A stretch of 64,000 bases of DNA, taken from the NCBI RefSeq assembly GCF_024753135.1, contig NZ_JANUGP010000005.1:264071-328070 (forward strand), in the 5' to 3' direction. The position numbers were made by a program, and so were the translations under genes. Shown here in pieces: positions 35,501 through 42,426 of this stretch. Within the stretch, counting starts at the first letter, position 1. Each line of letters starts with the position of its first letter. Source of the stretch: Streptomyces pyxinicus (GTDB taxonomy: Bacteria; Actinomycetota; Actinomycetes; Streptomycetales; Streptomycetaceae). The notes under the pieces are model-generated. The model saw nothing but the letters and a program-made list of their open reading frames with translations, did not search any database and was not told the DNA's origin.

Positions 35501-36985
35501 CTCGGCCTCGACCTGGTCCTCGGTGGCGCTGTGCTGCGGTTCCCCGGCCGGGACGCCGGCGGTGTCCGGCTCCTCGGCCCGGTCGGCGCCCTTACGGCGA
35601 CGGCGGCGACGCGAGCCGGCCTCGGCACGCTCCTCCGCGTGCTCCCCGGTCTTCCCCGCCTTCTCGATCTCCTCGGTCTCCTCGGGCTCCTCCGTCCCGG
35701 CGGCCACCGCGGCGGCTTCGGCGGCGGCCCGCTCCGGGGTCTGGAACCGGGGCTCGGCGAACACCGGTGCCTGGAAGACGGCGACGGCGGGACGGCGCGG
35801 CCGGCGCCCACCGGTCTCCTCGGCCTCACCAGCCCCGGCGGCACGCGCGGGAGCGGAGAACCCGGACGCGGCGCGAACGGCCCGACGCCGGGCCCGGCGC
35901 GGCGCCGGCTCCTCCTCGACGGCCGGAGCCACGTCGCCGACGGGCTCGGCTGCCTTGGCCACGTCAGCCTTGGCCTCGGTGGGCGCCTCCTGCGCGGTGC
36001 CTTCGGCGGGGGCGGACACCCGGCGGGTGGCGCGACGGCGGGTACGGCCCTTGGGCGCGGCGTCCTCGACGGGCTCGGCGACGGCGTCGGCCTCGGCCGC
36101 CTCGGCCGTTTCGGTGACGGCGGCGGGGGTCGGCTCGACGGTCTCGCCAGCGGCGGGCGCGCCGGCGGGAGCGGACGCACGACGGGTGGCACGACGACGC
36201 GGACGCGCAGCGGTCTCGGTCTCGACGGCCGGCTCGACGGCAGCGGGGGCCACGGCCTCGACAGTCTCGACGGACTCAGAATCGGAAGCGGACTCGACAG
36301 CGGCGGGCGCACCGGCGGGAGCGGACGCACGACGGGTGGCACGACGACGCGGACGCGCGGCGGCCTCGGTCTCCGGCGCCGACTCGGCGGGCGCCTCCAC
36401 GACCGGCTCCTCCGCCGGCGCGACGGTCTCGGCAGCGGGCGTACCGGCCGGGGCGGACGCGCGGCGGGCGGTCCGGCGGCGAGGACGCGCGGCCTCGGGC
36501 TCCTCGGCGGTGCCGGGGATCTGCTCCGCACCGGAGTCGGCGGCGGGCGTGGCGGAGCTGCGGGTGGCACGGCGGCGGGCGCGGCGCGGCGCGGCCTCCT
36601 CGCCGACGACGACGTCTCCGCCCTCGGCGACGGCGGCGGCCTCCTCGGCGCCGGACGCGGCCGGGACGACGGTCTCGGCGGTCTCGACGGCCTCGGCGGC
36701 GGGGGTGCCGGCCGGGGCGGACGCGCGGCGGGTGGCCCGGCGGCGCGGACGCGCGGCGGGCGGGGGTTCCTCAGCCGTCTCCGGGGGGTCAGTGACCTCG
36801 GTGACGTCGTCGGTGCCGGCGGCCGCCACGGCCGGGACGGTCACCTCGGCGGGTGCCTCGGCCGCGGCGGGTGAACCCGCCGGGCGGGACGCGGCACGGC
36901 GGCGCCTGCGCGGCGGCAGCGTGTCGCTCGGGGTGCTGAGTTCGGAGTCCGTGGCGGACTCGTTCGCATCGGTCGGTTCGAGCAT
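32576..36985 (-). CDS. rne: Ribonuclease E/G with long basic repeat extensions
   Basis: A 1469-residue endoribonuclease. An S1 domain lies near 695-785 (YVGNVYLGKVQNVLPSMEAA). The catalytic DNase-I-like domain follows, with metal-binding Asp residues in MIVVDVNTGKFTG (about 962) and GGIIVIDFIDM (about 1003). The Zn-link is CVHCNGRG (about 1067). The first about 620 residues are low-complexity, with at least seven RPRRRATRRASAPAG-type repeats separated by acidic runs. The C-terminal about 350 residues contain more of these and end in a Lys/Ala tail (KKTVAKKTVAKKTAAKKT) like histone H1. Such extensions bind RNA and degradosome partners. Length is well above a typical bacterial RNase E of about 1060. 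Confidence 0.95.
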   Translation of the reverse strand: MLEPTDANESATDSELSTPSDTLPPRRRRRAASRPAGSPAAAEAPAEVTVPAVAAAGTDDVTEVTDPPETAEEPPPAARPRRRATRRASAPAGTPAAEAVETAETVVPAASGAEEAAAVAEGGDVVVGEEAAPRRARRRATRSSATPAADSGAEQIPGTAEEPEAARPRRRTARRASAPAGTPAAETVAPAEEPVVEAPAESAPETEAAARPRRRATRRASAPAGAPAAVESASDSESVETVEAVAPAAVEPAVETETAARPRRRATRRASAPAGAPAAGETVEPTPAAVTETAEAAEADAVAEPVEDAAPKGRTRRRATRRVSAPAEGTAQEAPTEAKADVAKAAEPVGDVAPAVEEEPAPRRARRRAVRAASGFSAPARAAGAGEAEETGGRRPRRPAVAVFQAPVFAEPRFQTPERAAAEAAAVAAGTEEPEETEEIEKAGKTGEHAEERAEAGSRRRRRRKGADRAEEPDTAGVPAGEPQHSATEDQVEAEPEDDDEEGDEAEGAEGFEDSGSRRRRRRGGRRRRRGESADGEGGDTEGDDVAAEQAEQDTEDTAEQEEEDAEDARGEESGGSSSSSRRRRRRRRRAGDSGPEGEPSADDPERTVVKVREPRKPAEPSDEVQSIKGSTRLEAKKQRRREGREQGRRRVPIITEAEFLARREAVERVMVVRQHGERTQIGVLEDGVLVEHYVNKEQSTSYVGNVYLGKVQNVLPSMEAAFIDIGKGRNAVLYAGEVNFEALGMANGPRRIESALKSGQSVLVQVTKDPIGHKGARLTSQVSLPGRYLVYVPEGSMTGISRKLPDTERARLKTILKKIVPEDAGVIVRTAAEGASEDELRRDVERLQAQWEDIQKKAKSGNAPTLLYGEPDMTVRVVRDIFNEDFTKVVVSGDEAWSTIHGYVSHVAPDLADRLSRWTSEVDVFATYRIDEQLAKALDRKVWLPSGGSLVIDRTEAMIVVDVNTGKFTGQGGNLEETVTRNNLEAAEEIVRQLRLRDLGGIIVIDFIDMVLESNRDLVLRRLLECLGRDRTKHQVAEVTSLGLVQMTRKRVGQGLLESFSETCVHCNGRGVIVHLDQPTAGAGGNGGGGGGGKRKKRGRGGDGQEHVHETAAVAVESGEAVEPEIETAVEVAAELAEPVALPAPDFALDEELYSSVAEAEAAAGRGRGRRRASRRASAPAGAPRTEKAERSEKAERTERSEKAERTERSEKAARGRGERVTAEAESAPEPVAPTAQDVTAEEAAARPVLPEPAAEALAEPMAAEDQVVPAPQAEPAEPAEEAAPKGRTRRRATRKVSAPAGSPEGAEATVVSVPETAPATEAPVAEEPVEQPEAAAPARPRRRAVRRATAPTASEDTAVVVVPAAAAEAGEEPAEGSAEAVTEAVVTEAVTEAVADEAPVKKATRKAPAKKATAKKAAAKKTAAKKTVAKKTVAKKTAAKKTTAKKAAAKSTAKKTTTTVSSASDEG

Positions 36986-37248
36986 GCGGGCGTTTCTCCC
37001 GTCAGGCTCCCGGGCGCCGCGCCTGGTCCGGCGACGGCCTCGAAGGACCGTCCGCCGGTGACGTCCGCGGCCCGCGCGATGCGCGATGGCCGCCGTCCGG
37101 GGCGCGGGCGCCGCACGGGAGCACTCTGTGTCCTGTCTCGCCGGTTCCGTACGCCTTGTCGGTACGGCCTGGCGAAAGTCTTCTGGTCCGGTGCGCTGCC
37201 CGACCCAGGTGGCTCCCGAGTACGAGGGCGGCGCTACGACGTGCGTCC

Positions 37249-38025
37249 CTACGCGGGACCTTCCGGCGTCGGCGCCGTCGCGGCGGCAGCCGGTACGGCC
37301 TCGGGGGCCGGTGCTGCCTCGCGGTCGGGCGCGAGCGGGTCAGTCACCGTGCCGGTCTCTTCATCGAGCAGCCCCTGCGCCAGCCTGGTCACCGCTGCGG
37401 GGACCGGCGGCGCCAGGTCGGCCACGGCGCGGAGACCGGACAGGACGTCGTCGGGTCGTACGGCAGGCGTCACGTGCCGAACAACCAGCCGCAGTATCGC
37501 ACAGGGCCGGTCACTCGGCCTATCAGCCGGGGAACCGTGCGTTTCCAGACTCACGACCGCGGGCCGGGCGTCGAAGGTGCGCACGCCGTTCTTGGTCATG
37601 CGCTGCACCTCCACGCTGCCGGCCGCGGTGAAGGCCGCCGCCGCGCGCCCGGCCTCGGCCGGGTCGACGCCGTCCAGCCGCAGCTCCCATACGGAGGCCG
37701 TCAGCCGGTCGGCGAGCCCGGAGGTCCGTGCCTCGACCGCGTCGACGATGTCGAGCCCGGTGGGCAGCGACTCGTCGAGCAGGTCGCGCAGGTTCTCCGG
37801 GTCGCGCGGGGCGGTCAGCGCGATCTCCAGGTACTCCGCCTCACTGCCCGTGCCGGTGGGTGCGGCATTGGCGTACGACACCTTCGGATGCGGTGTGAAT
37901 CCCGCCGAGTACGCCATGGGCACCTCGGCGCGGCGCAGCGCACGCTCGAAGGCGCGCTGGAAGTCTCGGTGGCTGGTGAACCTCAGGCGGCCGCGCTTGG
38001 TGTAACGCAGTCGGATGCGCTGCAC
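37249..38025 (-). CDS. TIGR03936/DUF2344 radical-SAM-associated protein
   Basis: About 258 residues: RIRLRYTKRGRLRFTSHRDF at the N-terminus, PMAYSAGFTPHPKVSYANAA and GTGSEAEYLEIALTAPRD. These define the DUF2344 family, normally encoded next to, or fused to, the TIGR03960 radical SAM protein. The partner lies about 6 kb away at 44131-46107, in the same orientation. An Ala/Pro-rich tail follows the domain. The GTG at 38025 is used; in-frame sequence extends upstream to a TTG at 38106 (Pro-rich, KRQPEGPPPAP), and that longer form cannot be excluded. Function of the pair is unknown. Confidence 0.88.
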   Translation of the reverse strand: MQRIRLRYTKRGRLRFTSHRDFQRAFERALRRAEVPMAYSAGFTPHPKVSYANAAPTGTGSEAEYLEIALTAPRDPENLRDLLDESLPTGLDIVDAVEARTSGLADRLTASVWELRLDGVDPAEAGRAAAAFTAAGSVEVQRMTKNGVRTFDARPAVVSLETHGSPADRPSDRPCAILRLVVRHVTPAVRPDDVLSGLRAVADLAPPVPAAVTRLAQGLLDEETGTVTDPLAPDREAAPAPEAVPAAAATAPTPEGPA

Positions 38026-38152
38026 CGCGGGTGCGGGCGGCGGGCCTTCGGGCTGTCGCTTGCCCAGTGTCCTAGTCCTTCGTGAGAGCGGTCGTACTGC
38101 TGCCAAGAGTACGTGTGCGACGCGCCGAAGGTTCCCACCCCGGCATCCTCCG

Positions 38153-38260
38153 TTTTCTTACCTGATTCTCACCAGCATCGTGCTCACCGGCATGGCGGGC
38201 ATCCTGCTGCCGACCCTCGCGGCCCAGGCCCTGGCGGCGGGGGTGACGGCGCTGTCGTGA
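38153..38260 (+). pseudogene. Possible 3' fragment of a membrane-protein gene
   Basis: The plus strand encodes FSYLILTSIVLTGMAGILLP continuing to AAQALAAGVTALS and a TGA. This hydrophobic, helix-like C-terminus has no upstream coding sequence or start. It lies exactly at the left junction of the accessory DNA next to the DUF2344 gene, so it may be a remnant left by insertion or deletion. It could also be chance. Confidence 0.35.
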
Positions 38261-38289
38261 CCCCTGGGTTCACCGAGTCCGCGCCGGGA

Positions 38290-40353
38290 CTACTCCACCT
38301 CGATGCCGTAGTCCCGCACGAGCTCCTCCAGGCCGCCCGTGTAGCCCTTCCCGCCGAGGACGAAGTCCCAGTCGCCGTTCGTGCGGCGCCGGAAGGAGCC
38401 GAGCACGAGCGCTGTCTCACCGGCGCGGCCGTCGGAGACGTCGAGCCGGCCGAGGTCGTTCAATGACGCGTCGAGCAGGCGGATACAGGCGTCGGTGAAA
38501 CCGGAGAGGTCCGCGTCCGGGTTGGTCTCGGGGTCCACGGCCGCGACGAGGACGAGCCGGTCGGCGCCCGGCGGCAGCGTGTCGAAGGACACGCCGACCG
38601 CCGCCCTGTCCGGCGCGGACGCGGACACCGTGCGCACCGATCCGTCCGGGGTGCGCGGGTTGTTGAAGAAGACGAAGTGGTCGTCGCTCAGCACCCGGTT
38701 GCCCGCGCAGACGAGTGCGCAGACGTCCAGCGCGACGGTGCCGGACCACATCAGGCCGAGCACGTTGTGGTCGGCGGGCGCAGCCGCGGCGCCCTCCGGC
38801 CCGGCCGGTGCGGGCGCCGGCCGCCCGCCCTCCCCCAGCCGCCCGCGGAGCCCGTGCCGGTGCAGCAGGTCGACCAGTGCGCCGCCCTCGATCAGCTCCA
38901 GCGGCTTCCCCCGGGCGAACGTGTGCGAACCCGGGCCGAATCCCGACGTCGTCACCAGGACGCCCTTGTTGGCGCCCGCGTCCTGGACGGTGCCGTACAG
39001 GTCTCGGACCGCGGTGGGCGGCACGGTGTTGCGGTAGCGCTTCACCTGGACGACGATCTTGCCGCCCCTGATGGGCGCCGGGTCCAGCGCGTCGACGTCC
39101 ACGCCACCGTCGTTCGAACGCTGCGTCGTCACCGCCCGCATACCCATGGCGCGGAAGAGGTCGGCGACGAGGGACTCGAACTCGATCGGATCCATGGCGT
39201 ACAGATCCGGCTCCTCGCCACCCTCGCCGTGCGTGACGACCTGACCGCCGACCTCCTCGGGCCGCCGGCCGGGCCGTACGGCAGTGAGCTGGTCGGGGCG
39301 GGTGGCGAGCTGTCCCCGAAGCGCCTCCGTCAGGCAGCTGGTCGCGTCCACCTGCTCCAGCCGGAAACCCGTGAAGTCCGCCCGGCGGGCCATGACGGTG
39401 GCCAGGAAGATGTGGGTCTGCCTGCCGGTCGCGGGGTCGGGGGCGTCCACGAAGCCGTTCAGCGCCACCGAGTCCAGGGTGCCGTGCTCGTCCGCGGCGA
39501 AGAGCTGGTGCAGCACCAGCAGCACGCTCTGCGCCAGCACCTCCCGGTACAGGGCACGGCGCTGCGTCACGGGACGCGCCGTCTCCTTGTCCTGGTCCTG
39601 CGCCGGTATGTACCGCACCGCCTTGGCCTCCGGTACGACGTCGTACCCGGGCAGCTCCCAGTTCAGCACCAGTTGCCGTGCCGCCGGGTCGAAGGCCGCC
39701 GCCAGCCGCCGGGGGAAGCCGTCGGGCCAGGCACCCGACGCGTAGAGGGCGGTGGAGAAGTACTCGACGACCAGCTCGGGCTCGCCCCGCCCGACACCCG
39801 CGGCAGCCTCGCTGACACCCGCGTTGTACCGCTGCACCTCGCTGCGCTGCGCCTCGGCCCGTTGCTCGTACTCCCGCTGGAGTGCCGCCAGTTGCTGCTG
39901 CCGCTGTGCTTCGGCGGCCTGCGCCTGGTACCAGTCGTGCTCGAAACGGGCCCGCGCCTCGGCCTCCGCCTGTGCCCGTCGGCCCGCCGTCCAGGCGCCG
40001 CCCTGCGGACGGTACTGGTTCTGGTCCGGCATACGCACCGGCCACGCGAGCCCGCCCGGATCGAACGGCGGAACCTCCGCCACCCGCATCAGGGAAGCCG
40101 CCCGGAAAGCCGGCGCCCGGCACCCCTCGGCCAGCAGCCCCTGCAACTCCGCGACCCGCGCGTCCAGTTCCTCGGTCCGCCGCCTTGCCTCCGCCTGCCG
40201 GTACTCCCGGTGCCCCTGAGCCGCACGCCGCTCGTAGTCCCGCGCCAGCCGGTCCTCCTCCCGGCGCCGCCGCCGCTCGGCCTCGACCTGGCGCTGCTGC
40301 GCCCGCTGCACCTCGGCCCACGTGTTGACGAAACCAGCAGAGCGACGACTCAT
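38290..40353 (-). CDS. Coiled-coil / Mrr-type endonuclease / TerD fusion protein
   Basis: A 687-residue cytoplasmic protein in three parts. Residues 10-80 and 140-190 are Arg/Glu/Gln-rich coiled coil (WAEVQRAQQRQVEAERRRRR). A middle region of about 200 residues is unassigned. About 385-500 is a restriction-endonuclease-like Mrr domain: DPIEFESLVADLFRAMGMRA, the catalytic Asp in SNDGGVDVDAL and QxK in KIVVQVKRYRN (about 435), then KGVLVTTSGF. About 535-687 is a TerD/CABP domain (DVCALVCAGNRVLSDDHFVF, FFNNPRTPDGSV, GSFRRRTNGDWDFVLGGKGY). Nuclease residues look intact. TerD domains bind Ca2+ and belong to stress and phage-response systems. The combination suggests a DNA-targeting stress or defence effector; that role is inference. 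ATG at 40353; in-frame sequence upstream is less likely coding. Confidence 0.85.
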   Translation of the reverse strand: MSRRSAGFVNTWAEVQRAQQRQVEAERRRRREEDRLARDYERRAAQGHREYRQAEARRRTEELDARVAELQGLLAEGCRAPAFRAASLMRVAEVPPFDPGGLAWPVRMPDQNQYRPQGGAWTAGRRAQAEAEARARFEHDWYQAQAAEAQRQQQLAALQREYEQRAEAQRSEVQRYNAGVSEAAAGVGRGEPELVVEYFSTALYASGAWPDGFPRRLAAAFDPAARQLVLNWELPGYDVVPEAKAVRYIPAQDQDKETARPVTQRRALYREVLAQSVLLVLHQLFAADEHGTLDSVALNGFVDAPDPATGRQTHIFLATVMARRADFTGFRLEQVDATSCLTEALRGQLATRPDQLTAVRPGRRPEEVGGQVVTHGEGGEEPDLYAMDPIEFESLVADLFRAMGMRAVTTQRSNDGGVDVDALDPAPIRGGKIVVQVKRYRNTVPPTAVRDLYGTVQDAGANKGVLVTTSGFGPGSHTFARGKPLELIEGGALVDLLHRHGLRGRLGEGGRPAPAPAGPEGAAAAPADHNVLGLMWSGTVALDVCALVCAGNRVLSDDHFVFFNNPRTPDGSVRTVSASAPDRAAVGVSFDTLPPGADRLVLVAAVDPETNPDADLSGFTDACIRLLDASLNDLGRLDVSDGRAGETALVLGSFRRRTNGDWDFVLGGKGYTGGLEELVRDYGIEVE

Positions 40354-40544
40354 CCGCTCAAGCCCTCCCCAGGGACGTCGGCAAGGCCGACCGAACTCCG
40401 GCTGCCCCCGCAACCGTCCGTGACAAACCGACTTTATCCAGCAATCCCTACTCCCGGACATGCCCTTGCCAAGGATGCGGCACCGACACACGCAGGAGCC
40501 TCAGCGACCGGAACGGTCCACCGGCACAGCGACCTCACAGACAC

Positions 40545-40582
40545 GCGTGAGGCCGGAGCACTCATGCACTCCGGCCTCACGC
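40545..40582. terminator. Inverted repeat downstream of the small membrane gene
   Basis: GCGTGAGGCCGGAG and its exact complement flank a 10-base loop, 17 bases past the stop of the 90-residue gene. It separates that gene from the Mrr-TerD gene. Confidence 0.75.
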
Positions 40583-40598
40583 GACGCACCTCTGCCTG

Positions 40599-40871
40599 TC
40601 AGCGGTGTGCGGCCCTGCCCATCAGCGCCTCGGCGACCGCGCCCGCCAGAAGAGCCAGCCCCAGACCCAGCACACCGGCGTTGATGGCGGACGGCCCCTG
40701 AGACCACGCCCAGGCACACCCCGCAAGGAAGGCCACCGCGACGACGACTCGGCCGGACACCGTCGACGTGACCCACAACGCCTGCCGGCCGGCCAGACGC
40801 CGACGGTACTTGACCGCCAGGATGACCGCAGCGGCCAGGATGAGAATGGACGGTCCGGCGAAATCATTCAT
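40599..40871 (-). CDS. Small membrane protein (90 aa), unknown
   Basis: Three hydrophobic stretches: PSILILAAAVILAVKY (8-23), VSGRVVVAVAFLAGCAWAWS (38-57) and [18 protein letters not shown] (66-83), with basic residues in the first loop (RRRLAGR). No family recognised. ATG at 40871. It lies about 50 bases downstream of the secreted-protein gene on the same strand, so they could be co-transcribed. Confidence 0.65.
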   Translation of the reverse strand: MNDFAGPSILILAAAVILAVKYRRRLAGRQALWVTSTVSGRVVVAVAFLAGCAWAWSQGPSAINAGVLGLGLALLAGAVAEALMGRAAHR

Positions 40872-40923
40872 GCCCTGGGTCCTCTTTCTCCTCTACGGAC
40901 AGAAGTCCGGTCTAGGACGAAGT

Positions 40924-41811
40924 CTACTTGCAGTGCCCGCCGGAGTACTCGTACGGAAGGAATGTCGGCACTTTCACCTCCACGCACTTGTGGTCGGAGC
41001 CGGCATTCCAGGCCACCCGGGAAATGTTTGCCGCGTTGAGAACGCCGTACGCGTCGAACGGCGGCGGTGCCGCGGCGAAGACCACCGCCACGAAGCCCGC
41101 GTTCGCGGCCAGGTGGGACGTTTCCTTTTTGTTGAAGTAGACCGTGCCGCTGATGATTCCCCACGTCCACTTCGGGTCGGCGACAACCGGGAAGGCCGTG
41201 TCGGCGTTCGGGGTGACCGTCTGCGTCACGGTGTCGCCGTCAACGGTGTAGGTCGTGGGTACGGCGTTGCCGTTGGCGTCCTTGGCCCACGGGGTTTCCA
41301 GGCCGCCGATGATCGCCCCGTCCGCGTCGAAGACGACCAGACCGCCCTCGGCGGTCTGACGGGTCGTCACCCCTGCGGGCAGGGCAAGCGTGAACGACTG
41401 CTGACGTGGAGCGTTGGCGTCGTTGAGCGTGAACAGCGCGCGGAAGCCCCCGTCAGTGGTGGCTTGCGCGCCCGCGTTCACGGACGCCTCGTTCCCCGCG
41501 AAGACATCCGTGCCGTCCGTGCTGGACTGCTGCTTCGACCCCGTCGCCGGCAGCGTGAGGGAGACGGTCGTGTCCCCCTTCGTCGCGGTGATGGGCTCGT
41601 CGCCGCGTGCGGGAAGCGTCACTTGGGCGCCGTCCACCGGTGAGTCCAAGGCAGTCGACCGCAGGCCGGCGGTTCCGGTTGCTTTTTCGATCACCGCGGC
41701 GGCACCAGAGGCCGAAGTATTCGTGTCAGCCACTGCGGCGGGCGCCAAAGTGGTGGCCAGAGCGGCTGCGCCGGCAAAGACGGAAAGGCCGGCTATTACA
41801 CCTCTGCGCAT
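40924..41811 (-). CDS. Secreted actinobacterial protein, unknown function
   Basis: A 295-residue protein with a Sec signal peptide (MRRGVIAGLSVFAGAAALAT ... APAAVADT, cleavage near residue 28). The middle (about 50-205) is a Thr/Gly/Asp-rich beta-type region. The last about 85 residues (VVADPKWTWGIISGTVYFNK ... DHKCVEVKVPTFLPYEYSGG) resemble a C-terminal domain I recall in many secreted actinomycete proteins of unknown function. It has a hydrophobic segment (NAGFVAVVFAAAPPPF) and two Cys that could pair. AGGGGGAAA ribosome site upstream of the ATG. A peptide- or toxin-like role is possible but unproven. Confidence 0.78.
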   Translation of the reverse strand: MRRGVIAGLSVFAGAAALATTLAPAAVADTNTSASGAAAVIEKATGTAGLRSTALDSPVDGAQVTLPARGDEPITATKGDTTVSLTLPATGSKQQSSTDGTDVFAGNEASVNAGAQATTDGGFRALFTLNDANAPRQQSFTLALPAGVTTRQTAEGGLVVFDADGAIIGGLETPWAKDANGNAVPTTYTVDGDTVTQTVTPNADTAFPVVADPKWTWGIISGTVYFNKKETSHLAANAGFVAVVFAAAPPPFDAYGVLNAANISRVAWNAGSDHKCVEVKVPTFLPYEYSGGHCK

Positions 41812-42426
41812 GAAGTTTTCCCCCTGAAGATGTTGCGCGTCCGCCGGTCAATGCGGACTGATCAACTTCTACACGATCAAGCGCAGGGCTCCCAAGCAGA
41901 ATTCGTCACCACTGGCCGCCAGTTGACACAAACCTTGACTCGGACTTGGCCATTGGATGGTGAACTAACGCCTTCTTGACGGGGGCAATCCGGGCGATCG
42001 GCGCGATTCATCAAATGGGCTGGCGCAGGAGAATCGCATGTGGTGTCTGTCACTTGACCGACGCGTCTGCCCTCAGCCGGGCGCGACGCCAGGAACAGAG
42101 GCCACGAGCAGAACTCTCGCACTTGTCGACGAAGGGACAGCATCGTCAGTTTCTGGCGGCGGTGTTGACGGATGTGACACCCCATGAGCAGGCCGGTCAC
42201 GTTGTTCCGACGGTCGCTCTGCCGGCCTTCACCGGGGCTCCACACGTCACGGGTACCTGGAAGCGGCACCCGACGACGACCAGCGCCGAGAACCGCCAAG
42301 TTCTGGCGTTGTGTCTCGATGGGTCAAGGGGTCACCCCGCCCCTGCGCCGCCGACGGATCCACCCCTCGGAGGGAAGGCGTAGCCGCTGTGGCGGCAGTC
42401 TGCAAAATGATCCTGTGCCTGTAACC
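41812..42426. other. Non-coding or decayed region within the accessory island
   Basis: About 600 bases between the divergent secreted-protein and membrane-protein genes. Base composition is less GC-biased than the core genes. Several frames stay open on both strands, but none has a convincing start, codon bias or recognisable domain. A TTGACA at about 41922 (plus strand) could be a -35 element for the membrane-protein gene. Probably promoters plus gene remnants. Confidence 0.45.

Noticed and set aside
31988..36874. A 1628-codon open frame on the plus strand opposite rne
   Set aside because: It mirrors the GC-rich, repetitive rne gene in another frame. Its Leu/Gly/Arg-only translation has no domain, and rne on the other strand is clear.
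38107..38290. Clear att-type direct repeats at the island ends
   Set aside because: Comparing about 38.03-38.29 kb with about 43.78-44.13 kb by eye gave no convincing repeat, so integrase-type insertion is not claimed.
41877..42383. Overlapping frames of 135-140 codons on both strands
   Set aside because: No ribosome site, no coherent codon bias and no recognisable protein pattern.
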